From assembly GCA_004321805.1 (NCBI GenBank), contig SGZV01000010.1, positions 1 to 47,645 on the forward strand: a stretch of 47,645 nucleotides of DNA, read 5' to 3'. Positions within the stretch are counted from its first letter, which is position 1; each line of letters begins with the position of its first letter. The position numbers and the translations under genes are program-made. This document shows positions 6,473-14,318 of this stretch, piece by piece. The stretch is from an alpha proteobacterium HIMB59. GTDB lineage: Bacteria; Pseudomonadota; Alphaproteobacteria; HIMB59. A model generated the notes under the pieces. It was not told the DNA's origin. It ran no database searches and was given only the letters and a program-made list of their open reading frames with translations.

Positions 6473-7213
6473 ATGAAGTTTTCTCTCATTGTTCTATTGT
6501 CCTTTTTTTTAACTGGCTGTAGTGGAAACTATAATTTTGCTTGGTTTGCAATCAATCCTTTTCACTCTCAAGGATCATCTAATATTGAATTTTTAATCGG
6601 AGGTCTTTTTACAACTATATCAGTTTCTTTAGTGAGCTTAATTCTTGCAGCAATACTTGGTTTAATTGTGACATTGCCAAATCTTAGCTCTAGAAAATCA
6701 CTGAGATATTTGAATATTGCTTATGTTGAAATTTTTCGTGCGATACCAGTATTAGTACTATTGCTTTGGATTTATTATGGACTTCCATCAATTTTTGGAG
6801 GAAGTCTGTCCTTTAATCCATTTGTTGCTGGAGTAATTACGTTAGTTCTTCACGAGTCAGCATTTATTTCTGAGATATATCGATCAGGTATTCAGGCGAT
6901 AAAAAAAGGGCAAATAGAGGCAGCTAAGTCACTTGGTCTTAACCAATCTCTTGTATTTATTAAAATAGTACTTCCCCAGGCAATCAGAATAATTACCCCA
7001 GCTCTCTTAAACCAAGGAATTTATATTTTAAAAATGAGTTCACTTATATCTGTAATTGGTCTTGGAGATTTAACGAGAAGAGCCAATGAATTAATAGTTA
7101 CAACTTATCGTCCGTTAGAAATTTATTCATTTTTAGTTTTAGAATATTTGATATTAGTCTTATTAGCTTCATATTTTGTAAGAAGAATTGAAAAAAAATT
7201 TGAGATTAAGTAG
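6473..7213 (+). CDS. Amino acid ABC transporter permease (HisM/GlnP type) with lipobox-like N-terminus
   Basis: A 246-residue membrane subunit of a polar amino acid importer. The family core starts near residue 43 (GGLFTTISVSLVSLILA). The EIFRAIPVLVLLLWIYYGLP stretch is canonical, and the EAA loop that contacts the ATPase is EAAKSLGLNQSLVFIKIVLPQAIR (about 147-170), followed by the SLISVIGLGDL helix. Unusually, the protein opens with what reads as a lipoprotein signal: a hydrophobic run ending LTGC, with Cys at 16. No ATPase or binding-protein gene is adjacent, so partners must be encoded elsewhere. It runs convergently into the MATE gene with an 8-base overlap. Confidence 0.88.
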   Translation: MKFSLIVLLSFFLTGCSGNYNFAWFAINPFHSQGSSNIEFLIGGLFTTISVSLVSLILAAILGLIVTLPNLSSRKSLRYLNIAYVEIFRAIPVLVLLLWIYYGLPSIFGGSLSFNPFVAGVITLVLHESAFISEIYRSGIQAIKKGQIEAAKSLGLNQSLVFIKIVLPQAIRIITPALLNQGIYILKMSSLISVIGLGDLTRRANELIVTTYRPLEIYSFLVLEYLILVLLASYFVRRIEKKFEIK

Positions 7214-8564
7214 CCGTCGAAGGCTTAAGCGATGTACTTTCTTTCTTTATTAAATATCTCATATGAAAGAAAATTAAAAAAGCAGCTATAATATTACTAC
7301 AAAGTATAGCCCACCAAATTCCATCTAGCCCCAGCCCTAAAGTTTGTGAGAAAAAATAGAAAGTAAACGGAGGTATGATCGCTAACCTTAAAAGAGTATA
7401 AAAAGCATTAATACTTGGCTTTTTCATACCTGATAGCACTGAGCCACTTTGATGAATGACTTGGTAGACAAAAGTAAGAAAAGCAGCCATAAATAAATAG
7501 CCACCTGCTATTTTTATCACGTTAATATCTCTTGTGAATAAAAATGCCATTTGCTCACCTGCAAGAAACAAAATTGCAGATCCAAAAACCATCAGAAATA
7601 ATGCTAACTTTAAGGATGTAGTATATACCTCATATATCCTATCAAAATTTTTAGCTCCATAGTTTTGACCTGTCATGCTTAGCACGGCTGTGTTAAGGCC
7701 AATTGCTGGAAGGAGGATGATTTGTTCAATTCTCAGTGCTATGCCATATCCTGCACTTGCATTCGCTCCATAACCAGTTACATATTTTTGTATAATAAAA
7801 AATCCTAAACCAATAAGTAACATATTCATGCTAGAGGGTAGGGCTTGTTTAAAAATATCTACAGCCATTTTTGTTTGAAGTTTACAGTAACTAAATTGAA
7901 ATTTTTTAGATAAAGGATTTTTTAAAACAAAATAGCCTAAATAAACAACATTAAAAATCTGACAAAGAATTGTAGCAATAGCAATTCCCATGGTTCCAAG
8001 AGCAGGAAATGGACCCAAACCCAAAGATAGAATTGGATTAAAGATCAGATTAATTATGAAACCAATTATAAGTGCATTTCTATTTTTTTTGGTGTCACCT
8101 TGGGCATATAAAAAAGAGTTAATGACATTAGCAAATATAAAAAAAGGAGCACCATAAGCCAAGGTTTGCATATAACGAAGACCATTTTCTAAGAATAGGC
8201 CACTTGCTCCAAAAAATATAAAAACTGGTTCTGAAATAATGTAGGTGATATAGCCTATCAGGACAGATAGCACTAAAGAAATAGTAAGCGACTGTATGTA
8301 AATATAAATAGCATCATCTTCTTTTTTCGCGCCCAAAAGATTAGAAACTAATGCAGTTGTCCCTTGGCCAAAACCTACTGCAAATGCCAGTAAGATAAAA
8401 TAAACTGGAAAAGAAATTGCTAAACCCGCAAGGGCTTCTGTGCTAATCAAGCCAGCATAAAAGGTATCTACAACATTATATAATGTGTAAAAAAGCATAC
8501 CAATGCCAGCAGGCACAGCCATACTGATTAATTGTTTTTTAATATTACCTTGTGTGAGATCCAT
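7206..8564 (-). CDS. MATE-family multidrug/metabolite efflux transporter
   Basis: A 452-residue transporter with about twelve hydrophobic helices arranged as two similar halves. The typical MATE opening is LISMAVPAGIGMLFYTLYNVVDTFYAG, and the second half repeats it as QALPSSMNMLLIGLGFFIIQ around residues 235-255. MATE proteins export cationic or amphipathic compounds with Na+ or H+. The start is three bases after the hemJ stop on the same strand, so it looks like the last gene of the heme operon. Export of porphyrins, heme or a toxic by-product is an attractive but unproven role. It could also be an unrelated drug exporter riding on the transcript. Confidence 0.92.
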   Translation of the reverse strand: MDLTQGNIKKQLISMAVPAGIGMLFYTLYNVVDTFYAGLISTEALAGLAISFPVYFILLAFAVGFGQGTTALVSNLLGAKKEDDAIYIYIQSLTISLVLSVLIGYITYIISEPVFIFFGASGLFLENGLRYMQTLAYGAPFFIFANVINSFLYAQGDTKKNRNALIIGFIINLIFNPILSLGLGPFPALGTMGIAIATILCQIFNVVYLGYFVLKNPLSKKFQFSYCKLQTKMAVDIFKQALPSSMNMLLIGLGFFIIQKYVTGYGANASAGYGIALRIEQIILLPAIGLNTAVLSMTGQNYGAKNFDRIYEVYTTSLKLALFLMVFGSAILFLAGEQMAFLFTRDINVIKIAGGYLFMAAFLTFVYQVIHQSGSVLSGMKKPSINAFYTLLRLAIIPPFTFYFFSQTLGLGLDGIWWAILCSNIIAAFLIFFHMRYLIKKESTSLKPSTAT

Positions 8565-8567
8565 AAA

Positions 8568-8984
8568 TTAAAAAGGTTTTGCAACAACTAGTATAACAAT
8601 TAGGATCAAAAGGATAGTGGGAACTTCATTAATTATACGAAGATATCTAGAGCTATAATCTCTGTAGTTATGCTCCAATTTCTTTCTTATTTTTGCTAAA
8701 TACATGTGAAAACCAGATAAGATGATAACTAAAATAATTTTCAAAACTAACCAACTTGCAAATCCCACATAATGAATAAGACCTAAACCAAATATCCAAG
8801 TCAGTATCATAGCAGGGTTCATAATCACTCTGAGTAACTTGTATTCCATTTTTTGAAAAACATCATTCATCTCTCTATTGGTATTATTTTCAACATGGTA
8901 AACAAATAGGCGAGGAAGATAAAACAACCCAGCAAACCATGAAACAAATGAAACAATATGCAAAATTTTTAAAATTTCATACAT
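8568..8984 (-). CDS. hemJ: Protoporphyrinogen IX oxidase HemJ
   Basis: A 138-residue membrane protein of the HemJ (UPF0093) family, which oxidises protoporphyrinogen IX to protoporphyrin IX in organisms lacking HemG/HemY. The N-terminus has LKILHIVSFVSWFAGLFYLP (about residues 4-23), with the family's conserved His10, and the chain has four hydrophobic helices. Other family-typical segments are YKLLRVIMNPAMILTWIFG and LKIILVIILSGFHMYLAK. ATG 8984 lies two bases after the hemF stop. The longer reading from GTG 8996 would overlap hemF by ten bases and adds four residues that homologues lack. It supplies the penultimate heme step within a complete local pathway. Confidence 0.92.
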   Translation of the reverse strand: MYEILKILHIVSFVSWFAGLFYLPRLFVYHVENNTNREMNDVFQKMEYKLLRVIMNPAMILTWIFGLGLIHYVGFASWLVLKIILVIILSGFHMYLAKIRKKLEHNYRDYSSRYLRIINEVPTILLILIVILVVAKPF

Positions 8985-8986
8985 TG

Positions 8987-9805
8987 TTAAGTCCACTTCG
9001 CTTCTGGTGGCATTGACATGAGAATAGCATCAATATTTCCTCCTGTTTTAAGACCAAATAAAGTTCCTCGATCATATAATAAATTAAATTCCACATATCG
9101 AGATCTTTTTTTAGAAAGCACTTTTAAATCACTGTCATTAAAATCAAGATTTTTTTTTCGATTAACATTATCAATTAAAAAATTAATAAAATATTGCCCA
9201 GTATCTTTAATAAAAGATAAATCTTTTTCAAAATTATCATTGATATAATCAAAAAATATTCCCCCAATACCTCTTGGTTCATTACGATGTTTTAAATAAA
9301 AATATTCATCACATTGTTTTTTAAATCGATCATAATAATCTTTATGATGTTGATCACATGTTCTTTTAAGGCCATGGTGGAAATTATCTGTTTCTTCTTT
9401 TTCAGGGATGGCAGGTGTTAAATCACATCCACCTCCAAACCATTGTTTCCCTTTCGTTGTGATATATCGAGTATTAAAATGGGCTGCTGCAATTTTTGGA
9501 TTTTTCATATGAGCTACAACTGATATACCACTTGCCCAAAAACTAGGATCTTCTTGCGTGCCGGGCATACTAGCCCTAAATTCCTCACTAAATTCACCAT
9601 GTACAGTTGAAATGTTAACCCCGACTTTTTCAAAAATCTCACCTTTGAGGATAGACATTTTTCCTCCACCCCCTCCAGGTCTTTGCCATTCTTGTTCTTT
9701 AAAATTTGATCCATCTACTTTTTGGATTGCACCTACCATTTGATTACGAAGTTCTCGAAACCAATTCTCAGCTAAAACTTTTTGATTATCTATTCGATAT
9801 GTCAT
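8987..9805 (-). CDS. hemF: Oxygen-dependent coproporphyrinogen III oxidase
   Basis: Aerobic HemF, which decarboxylates coproporphyrinogen III to protoporphyrinogen IX using O2. Visible motifs are the PGGGGGKMSILKGEIFEKVGVN glycine-rich segment near the N-terminus, AAHFNTRYI, WFGGGCDLTP, GGIFFDYIN, and the C-terminal YVEFNLLYDRGTLFGLKTGG. The 272-residue length fits the short bacterial form. ATG 9805 is preferred because it forms an ATGA overlap with the hemH stop. ATG 9811, two codons upstream, is also possible. Using only the O2-dependent enzyme in this cluster fits an aerobic surface-ocean lifestyle, although a hemN elsewhere cannot be excluded. Confidence 0.95.
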   Translation of the reverse strand: MTYRIDNQKVLAENWFRELRNQMVGAIQKVDGSNFKEQEWQRPGGGGGKMSILKGEIFEKVGVNISTVHGEFSEEFRASMPGTQEDPSFWASGISVVAHMKNPKIAAAHFNTRYITTKGKQWFGGGCDLTPAIPEKEETDNFHHGLKRTCDQHHKDYYDRFKKQCDEYFYLKHRNEPRGIGGIFFDYINDNFEKDLSFIKDTGQYFINFLIDNVNRKKNLDFNDSDLKVLSKKRSRYVEFNLLYDRGTLFGLKTGGNIDAILMSMPPEAKWT

Positions 9806-10824
9806 ACCCATCCGTGTAACTCATTTTCTAATAATGAGGTAAGGAGAAGTATATGATCATCTCGATCATTAAGACAGGGGATATATCCAAATTTTTGACC
9901 ACCGTTTTCCATGAATATTTCTCTATTTTCTTCATTAAGCTCTTCAATTGTCTCTAGGCAATCAGATGAAAAAGCTGGACTGATAACATGGATATGATCT
10001 GTTCCATCTTTGGCTAAACTTTCAATCGTTTTATCTGTATAAGGTTGTAGCCACTCAGCAGGACCAAACCGAGATTGAAAAGTTGTCATGTAACTATCTT
10101 CAGGTAAATTCATAGACTCTGCAACTAACCTAGTGGTTTTTCTACAGAAGCAATGATAAGGATCGCCTTTATCTAAATATTTTTTAGGTATACCATGATA
10201 GCTAAATATTAACTTTTTAGGTTTATCATTTTTGCTCCAAAAATCTTCAATGCTATTTTTCAATGCTTGGATATAAAGTGGCTGATCAAAGTAGCTACCT
10301 ATAAATCTTAGTGAGGGTACCCATCTCCATTTTTGTAATTCCATACTTACTGCATCAAAAGTTGAGCCAGTAGTAGCTGCACAATATTGAGGATATAGGG
10401 GTAAAACTATTATGCGATCACAATTCTGGTTTCTTAAATTATTTAAACCTTTAGCAATACTTGGATTGCCGTATCGCATACCAATATCAAAAACAAGATT
10501 AGGATATTTTTTTTCTAATTGTTCTTTAATTAGATTTTTTTGTTTTTTTGTATAAAGCAGTAAAGGTGATCCATCATCAGTCCAAACTGACTGATATGCC
10601 TTAGCAGACTTAGCAGGTCTTGTTCGAAGAACTATGCCATTCAAAATTAACCACCAAATAGCTTTCGGTGTTTCAATCACTCTTCCATCACTGAGAAATT
10701 GACGAAGATAAGTTTTTAGAGAAGGAGCAGTAGGCTCATCTGGAGTTCCTAAATTCGTTAGTAGTATCCCTGTTTTTAAACCTGAGCCATGAATATAGAG
10801 TTCATTACCTTTAAAGTCTGCCAT
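9802..10824 (-). CDS. hemH: Ferrochelatase
   Basis: A 340-residue HemH, which inserts Fe2+ into protoporphyrin IX to make protoheme. Early motifs are GILLTNLGTPDEPTAPSLKTYL (about residues 19-40) and LSDGRVIE. The catalytic His lies in FSYHGIPKKYLDKGDPYHCFC (about residues 207-227). TTFQSRFGPAEWLQPYTD and SPAFSSDCLETIEEL carry the metal-side Glu. It is a full-length alphaproteobacterial type with the CxC-like YHCFCRKT segment. It lies 18 bases downstream of hemE and overlaps hemF by four bases, consistent with one transcript for all minus-strand heme genes. Confidence 0.96.
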   Translation of the reverse strand: MADFKGNELYIHGSGLKTGILLTNLGTPDEPTAPSLKTYLRQFLSDGRVIETPKAIWWLILNGIVLRTRPAKSAKAYQSVWTDDGSPLLLYTKKQKNLIKEQLEKKYPNLVFDIGMRYGNPSIAKGLNNLRNQNCDRIIVLPLYPQYCAATTGSTFDAVSMELQKWRWVPSLRFIGSYFDQPLYIQALKNSIEDFWSKNDKPKKLIFSYHGIPKKYLDKGDPYHCFCRKTTRLVAESMNLPEDSYMTTFQSRFGPAEWLQPYTDKTIESLAKDGTDHIHVISPAFSSDCLETIEELNEENREIFMENGGQKFGYIPCLNDRDDHILLLTSLLENELHGWV

Positions 10825-10842
10825 TGAAAAAAAGTACGTTTT

Positions 10843-11859
10843 TTAAGCTAATTTAGTTCTTATTTGATCAATAAAAAGGTGAATATTAGCCTCAGGTGTG
10901 ATTTTTTGTACGCCGTGATCGAGACTTGCAATCCAGCCTGAGCGATGAGTCGGAGAGTGGTCAAGACAAAGATTTAAATATTCGTCTAAAGAGGACTTGA
11001 AGTCATTTTTATCATCAATAGTTAGAAGCTCATTTGAAAAATTTCCTTGGAGGCTTAATTTAGTATTAGGTAATTCTTCAAATATATTATGCTGAGTTCC
11101 TAGTACAGTTAATTTCAGTTCTTTAATATTTTTTAGTGCCTGAAATTTATTGATAGAAATATTCTTTGTAAAATATCCAATCTTATTTGGATACTTTTCC
11201 GCAATAGTCTTAACAAAGGGAATGCAAAATGAATTAAATTCCTCATCTTGTAATTTATTAGCTTCAGTATCAAAAATCATTAACAAGTCTAAATCATGAT
11301 TAAGTTGTATATCTATATTTTTACTTAAAATATTTTCTAATGTTGGTAGTGCTAAAGAAATGAGATTATCTGCGATAGGGTTATTTCGAATAGCAAAATG
11401 ATAAAGTGTTATAGGCCCTCCAACAAAGCCAATTAAAGATTTATCTTTTTTTAAGTTTTGACGAATTAGTCCAAGTGATTCATTTTGAAATTGAATATAA
11501 TCTGTAAAACTATCAAGATCATAATTACTTAACATCTCGTTAGTTAGATTATTTTCAAATACTGGGCCAGGACTAAATGAAAGACCCATGCCTAAAAAAT
11601 CAAGAGGAAACAAAATATCACTAAATAATATAGCTGCATCAAAATCAAAGTCTTCTATAGGACCCAGAGTTACTTCACATGCTAGTTCTGGTTGCCTGCA
11701 TAGCTCTTCAAAACTAAAGCGTTGTTTTAAATTTTGATAATGTTTGTGATAACGACCGGCTTGCCGCATCATCCAAATAGGGGGTATATTTTGCTCAACT
11801 CTGTTAAGTGCTTGATAAAATCTTTTATTATAAATATTTTGCAATATCTCTTGCTCCAT
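10843..11859 (-). CDS. hemE: Uroporphyrinogen decarboxylase
   Basis: HemE decarboxylates the four acetate groups of uroporphyrinogen III to give coproporphyrinogen III. The substrate-binding signature PIWMMRQAGRYHKHYQ is near the N-terminus, followed by DAAILFSDILFPLDFLGMGLSF, which holds the conserved Asp, then GFVGGPITLYHFA and the C-terminal LDHGVQKITPEANI. The ATG at 11859 gives 338 residues, which fits the family. The open frame continues to 11910, but the added residues do not resemble family members. It overlaps the end of hemB by about 32 bases. It is diverged and Asn/Lys/Ile-rich, in line with its neighbours. Confidence 0.94.
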   Translation of the reverse strand: MEQEILQNIYNKRFYQALNRVEQNIPPIWMMRQAGRYHKHYQNLKQRFSFEELCRQPELACEVTLGPIEDFDFDAAILFSDILFPLDFLGMGLSFSPGPVFENNLTNEMLSNYDLDSFTDYIQFQNESLGLIRQNLKKDKSLIGFVGGPITLYHFAIRNNPIADNLISLALPTLENILSKNIDIQLNHDLDLLMIFDTEANKLQDEEFNSFCIPFVKTIAEKYPNKIGYFTKNISINKFQALKNIKELKLTVLGTQHNIFEELPNTKLSLQGNFSNELLTIDDKNDFKSSLDEYLNLCLDHSPTHRSGWIASLDHGVQKITPEANIHLFIDQIRTKLA

Positions 11860-12748
11860 ATGTAATAATAAAGTCAGCTTTTGCTCTTGCAAAGACTTGT
11901 AAAGACTCAAACAATAAATCTTGATAATTGCCTAATTTATTTTTATGTAACAACTGTAAACTAGCAAATTCTCCACTGACTTGATATGCGCCAGTAGGTA
12001 AAAGTGTTTCTTTTTTAATATCTGCGATTAAATCTATAGAAGTCATACCAGGCTTAACCATAAGATAATTGGCACCTTGAGCAGCATTAACGATTGAGCT
12101 TTCAAGAGCTTTTTTACGATGATTGACAGGAAGTTGATAAGAAGAGCGATCAAAGCCTTTTGGTGAAGAATTAGCTGCATTTCTAAATGGACCGTAGAAG
12201 CTACTTTTAAATTTCGTTGAATAGCTCATGATTTGAGCGTTAGAAAAGTTATTATCTTGAAATATTTTTCTTAGATAGCGAGTAGTATTTTTCATCATGT
12301 CACTAGGAGCAATTATATCGGCGCCAGCCTCTAAATAGGTATTAGCTGCTAGACCTAGGGCATAATGAGTTTGATTTAAATCAATCTTTCTTTTATGAGA
12401 TATTCCACAATGTCCATCTGGAGTGATAGAGCATAAACAGGTATCAACAAGAAGTGTTATGTCTTTATGAAATTCTTTTTTTAAATTTCTTATAATCTCA
12501 TAATGATAACTAAAATTTTCTGGAAGTTTTTGTTTTTCTTTGGGAACGATAAATAACAAAAATTTTTTTATACCTTTTTTAAGATCAGACTCTATGCCTT
12601 TAATTATGGCAGATTGACTCCAACTATAATTATTGCCCATTCCTTTAATAATTTTTTTTGATTTAAGTCTTTGATCTACGAAAAAAGGCTGAATTAACAT
12701 TTTTTTTTGTAGTGTCGACGTTGATTTATTTGGAAAGTAATTTTTCAT
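11828..12748 (-). CDS. hemB: Delta-aminolevulinic acid dehydratase (porphobilinogen synthase)
   Basis: HemB joins two 5-aminolevulinate molecules into porphobilinogen. Both Schiff-base lysines are visible, in MSYSTKF (Lys179) and MVKPGM (Lys232). The segment DTCLCSITPDGHCG (102-115) keeps three cysteines of the Zn-site arrangement (DxCxCxxTxxGHCG), so a zinc enzyme is likely. SSFYGPFRNAANS follows the first lysine as in the family. At 306 residues it is shorter than the usual 325-340, mostly at the N-terminus, which loses part of the subunit-hugging arm. The start overlaps the hemCD stop as ATGA. Confidence 0.94.
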   Translation of the reverse strand: MKNYFPNKSTSTLQKKMLIQPFFVDQRLKSKKIIKGMGNNYSWSQSAIIKGIESDLKKGIKKFLLFIVPKEKQKLPENFSYHYEIIRNLKKEFHKDITLLVDTCLCSITPDGHCGISHKRKIDLNQTHYALGLAANTYLEAGADIIAPSDMMKNTTRYLRKIFQDNNFSNAQIMSYSTKFKSSFYGPFRNAANSSPKGFDRSSYQLPVNHRKKALESSIVNAAQGANYLMVKPGMTSIDLIADIKKETLLPTGAYQVSGEFASLQLLHKNKLGNYQDLLFESLQVFARAKADFIITYGARDIAKYL

Positions 12749-14223
12749 TTTAATTCATACTTTTTAAAATCCTCATAATTAAGATATACGTTTAAATTCT
12801 CTTTTGAAATAAATCTAGATATTTGTTGATATGTTTGGCCAGGACCACAAGAATTTCTATGGTTCAAAATATCCGGTCTTAATTGTATTGCTAATTTAAA
12901 AGCTGAAAAACTCATCCAATAAAAGCTTTTTGCAGAGAATAGATTATCAATGGTAAATTCATTTATTGAAGGAACTAAATTGTAATGAGAAATGATCGAG
13001 TAATTACCTTTAAAGATATTACCTTCATATGAAAGCTTATAAACAGGTGTTTTTTTGGATTTGTAATATTTTTGTATCTCTCGATAACTTTCTCCAAATC
13101 CATCCAAAGAGGAATTGATTAAAATACCTTTTTTGTTTAATTTTTTCCAAGTAGATATTCCAGAAGTAGCAAGATTAGATGCTTTTTTTAATGAATTAGT
13201 TTCTTTGTATTCGCCCCTAGTAAGTAAAAGATTTTTATTATCTAGTTTTTTAGAAAAGCCTTTTAGATTTCTTTTAAACATTTGATATGAAGAAAGACTT
13301 GATGGAAATATATTCTTAGTTTTTTTAGTATTAATTTTTGTGAGATATTTTTTCTCGTTAAAGTATTTATTAGTATGAGCATCTTTGCCTTTAGCAAATA
13401 GTATTTTTTTATTTAAGATATTTTCTATGGTAACTCCAATATCAAGAGCACAGCCACCACCCCATTTAGCTAAATATTTTCTTTCGATTGAACAATCTTC
13501 TAGAGAAGCAGTATGATTAATTTTCTTCAAAATTCTCTGAGTTTGTAAATCATCTCTTCTGTATTCGATAGCTATACATCCTTGTGCTGCAGCACTAGGA
13601 AATTCCGATAGGGGAAGAATAATTTTTTCAAATTTATCAAAAAAAGTTTTGAATTTCTTATATTCTTTAATATCCACTTTTTCACCATATTTAAAAACTC
13701 TATCTATGGCTGCTTTAGCCATAAAAACACCATCATTATCATTAGAGGCTAAAACTTTTTTTAAGCGAGTTTGGACATTGCCTCTTATTGAAGTTGCTTT
13801 AAAATATTGAAAAGGAAGATAATTCTTTAATAATCGTAAATAATATTTTCTTCTTGGGGACGAAGTAGCTATAACTAATTTCTTCTTATTCAAAGAAGAT
13901 TTCTTAATAAGAATTACATCTCGAGGATCGTCTCTTTCAAGACAGACAAATGATGTCTTAATTGAATTTTTAACAGGTAAATCTTTGAATGAGTGAACAA
14001 CAATGTTCACATTTTTAGAAACCAACTCCTGAGTTAGTGAATTTGTAAAGATACCAAAACCATGTTTTTCCCATGCTTTTGAAGAGTTATCTTTATCCCC
14101 AATTGAGGATGAATATTTAATGGCTATTTTACCTTTAAATTGAGTTCTAATTTTTTGTATAGCTATTTTTGTTTGAATTTTAGCTAAAAAACTTTCTCTT
14201 GATGATATCTTTAATTCCTTCAT
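12745..14223 (-). CDS. hemC: Fused hydroxymethylbilane synthase / uroporphyrinogen-III synthase-like protein (HemC-HemD)
   Basis: A 492-residue protein whose first ~300 residues are HemC. They carry GIFTNSLTQEL (57-67), HSFKDLP (77-83), ERDDPRD with the catalytic Asp region (96-102), TSSPRR (120-125), SIRGNVQTR (145-153) and the cofactor-attachment Cys258 in GGGCALDIG. Residues ~330-492 are an extra domain. It opens with NLLLTRGE and ends with SFYWMSFSAFKLAIQL and SCGPGQTYQQIS, which parallel the xxTRP, FTSxxAV and IGxxTA elements of uroporphyrinogen-III synthase, though weakly. It is therefore probably a HemC-HemD fusion covering two consecutive steps, and it is the first gene of the minus-strand heme operon. 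The HemD part is the uncertain half. Confidence 0.85.
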   Translation of the reverse strand: MKELKISSRESFLAKIQTKIAIQKIRTQFKGKIAIKYSSSIGDKDNSSKAWEKHGFGIFTNSLTQELVSKNVNIVVHSFKDLPVKNSIKTSFVCLERDDPRDVILIKKSSLNKKKLVIATSSPRRKYYLRLLKNYLPFQYFKATSIRGNVQTRLKKVLASNDNDGVFMAKAAIDRVFKYGEKVDIKEYKKFKTFFDKFEKIILPLSEFPSAAAQGCIAIEYRRDDLQTQRILKKINHTASLEDCSIERKYLAKWGGGCALDIGVTIENILNKKILFAKGKDAHTNKYFNEKKYLTKINTKKTKNIFPSSLSSYQMFKRNLKGFSKKLDNKNLLLTRGEYKETNSLKKASNLATSGISTWKKLNKKGILINSSLDGFGESYREIQKYYKSKKTPVYKLSYEGNIFKGNYSIISHYNLVPSINEFTIDNLFSAKSFYWMSFSAFKLAIQLRPDILNHRNSCGPGQTYQQISRFISKENLNVYLNYEDFKKYELK

Positions 14224-14318
14224 TTATTAATTTTCTAATTAAGCATTAACAAAAAAACTTGTAATATCAAAATTAAATCAATAGAAGACATATTTAGTAA
14301 AAAGTTTCATATAAATCA

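Noticed and set aside
9018-9743. Several frames on both strands within hemF
   Set aside because: All are shadows of the well-supported hemF reading frame.
14227-14242. TTAATT-TTCT-AATTAA palindrome in front of hemCD as an Irr, Fur or CtrA operator
   Set aside because: Spacing does not fit TTAA-N7-TTAA, it lacks the ICE-box core, and it is all low-complexity AT.
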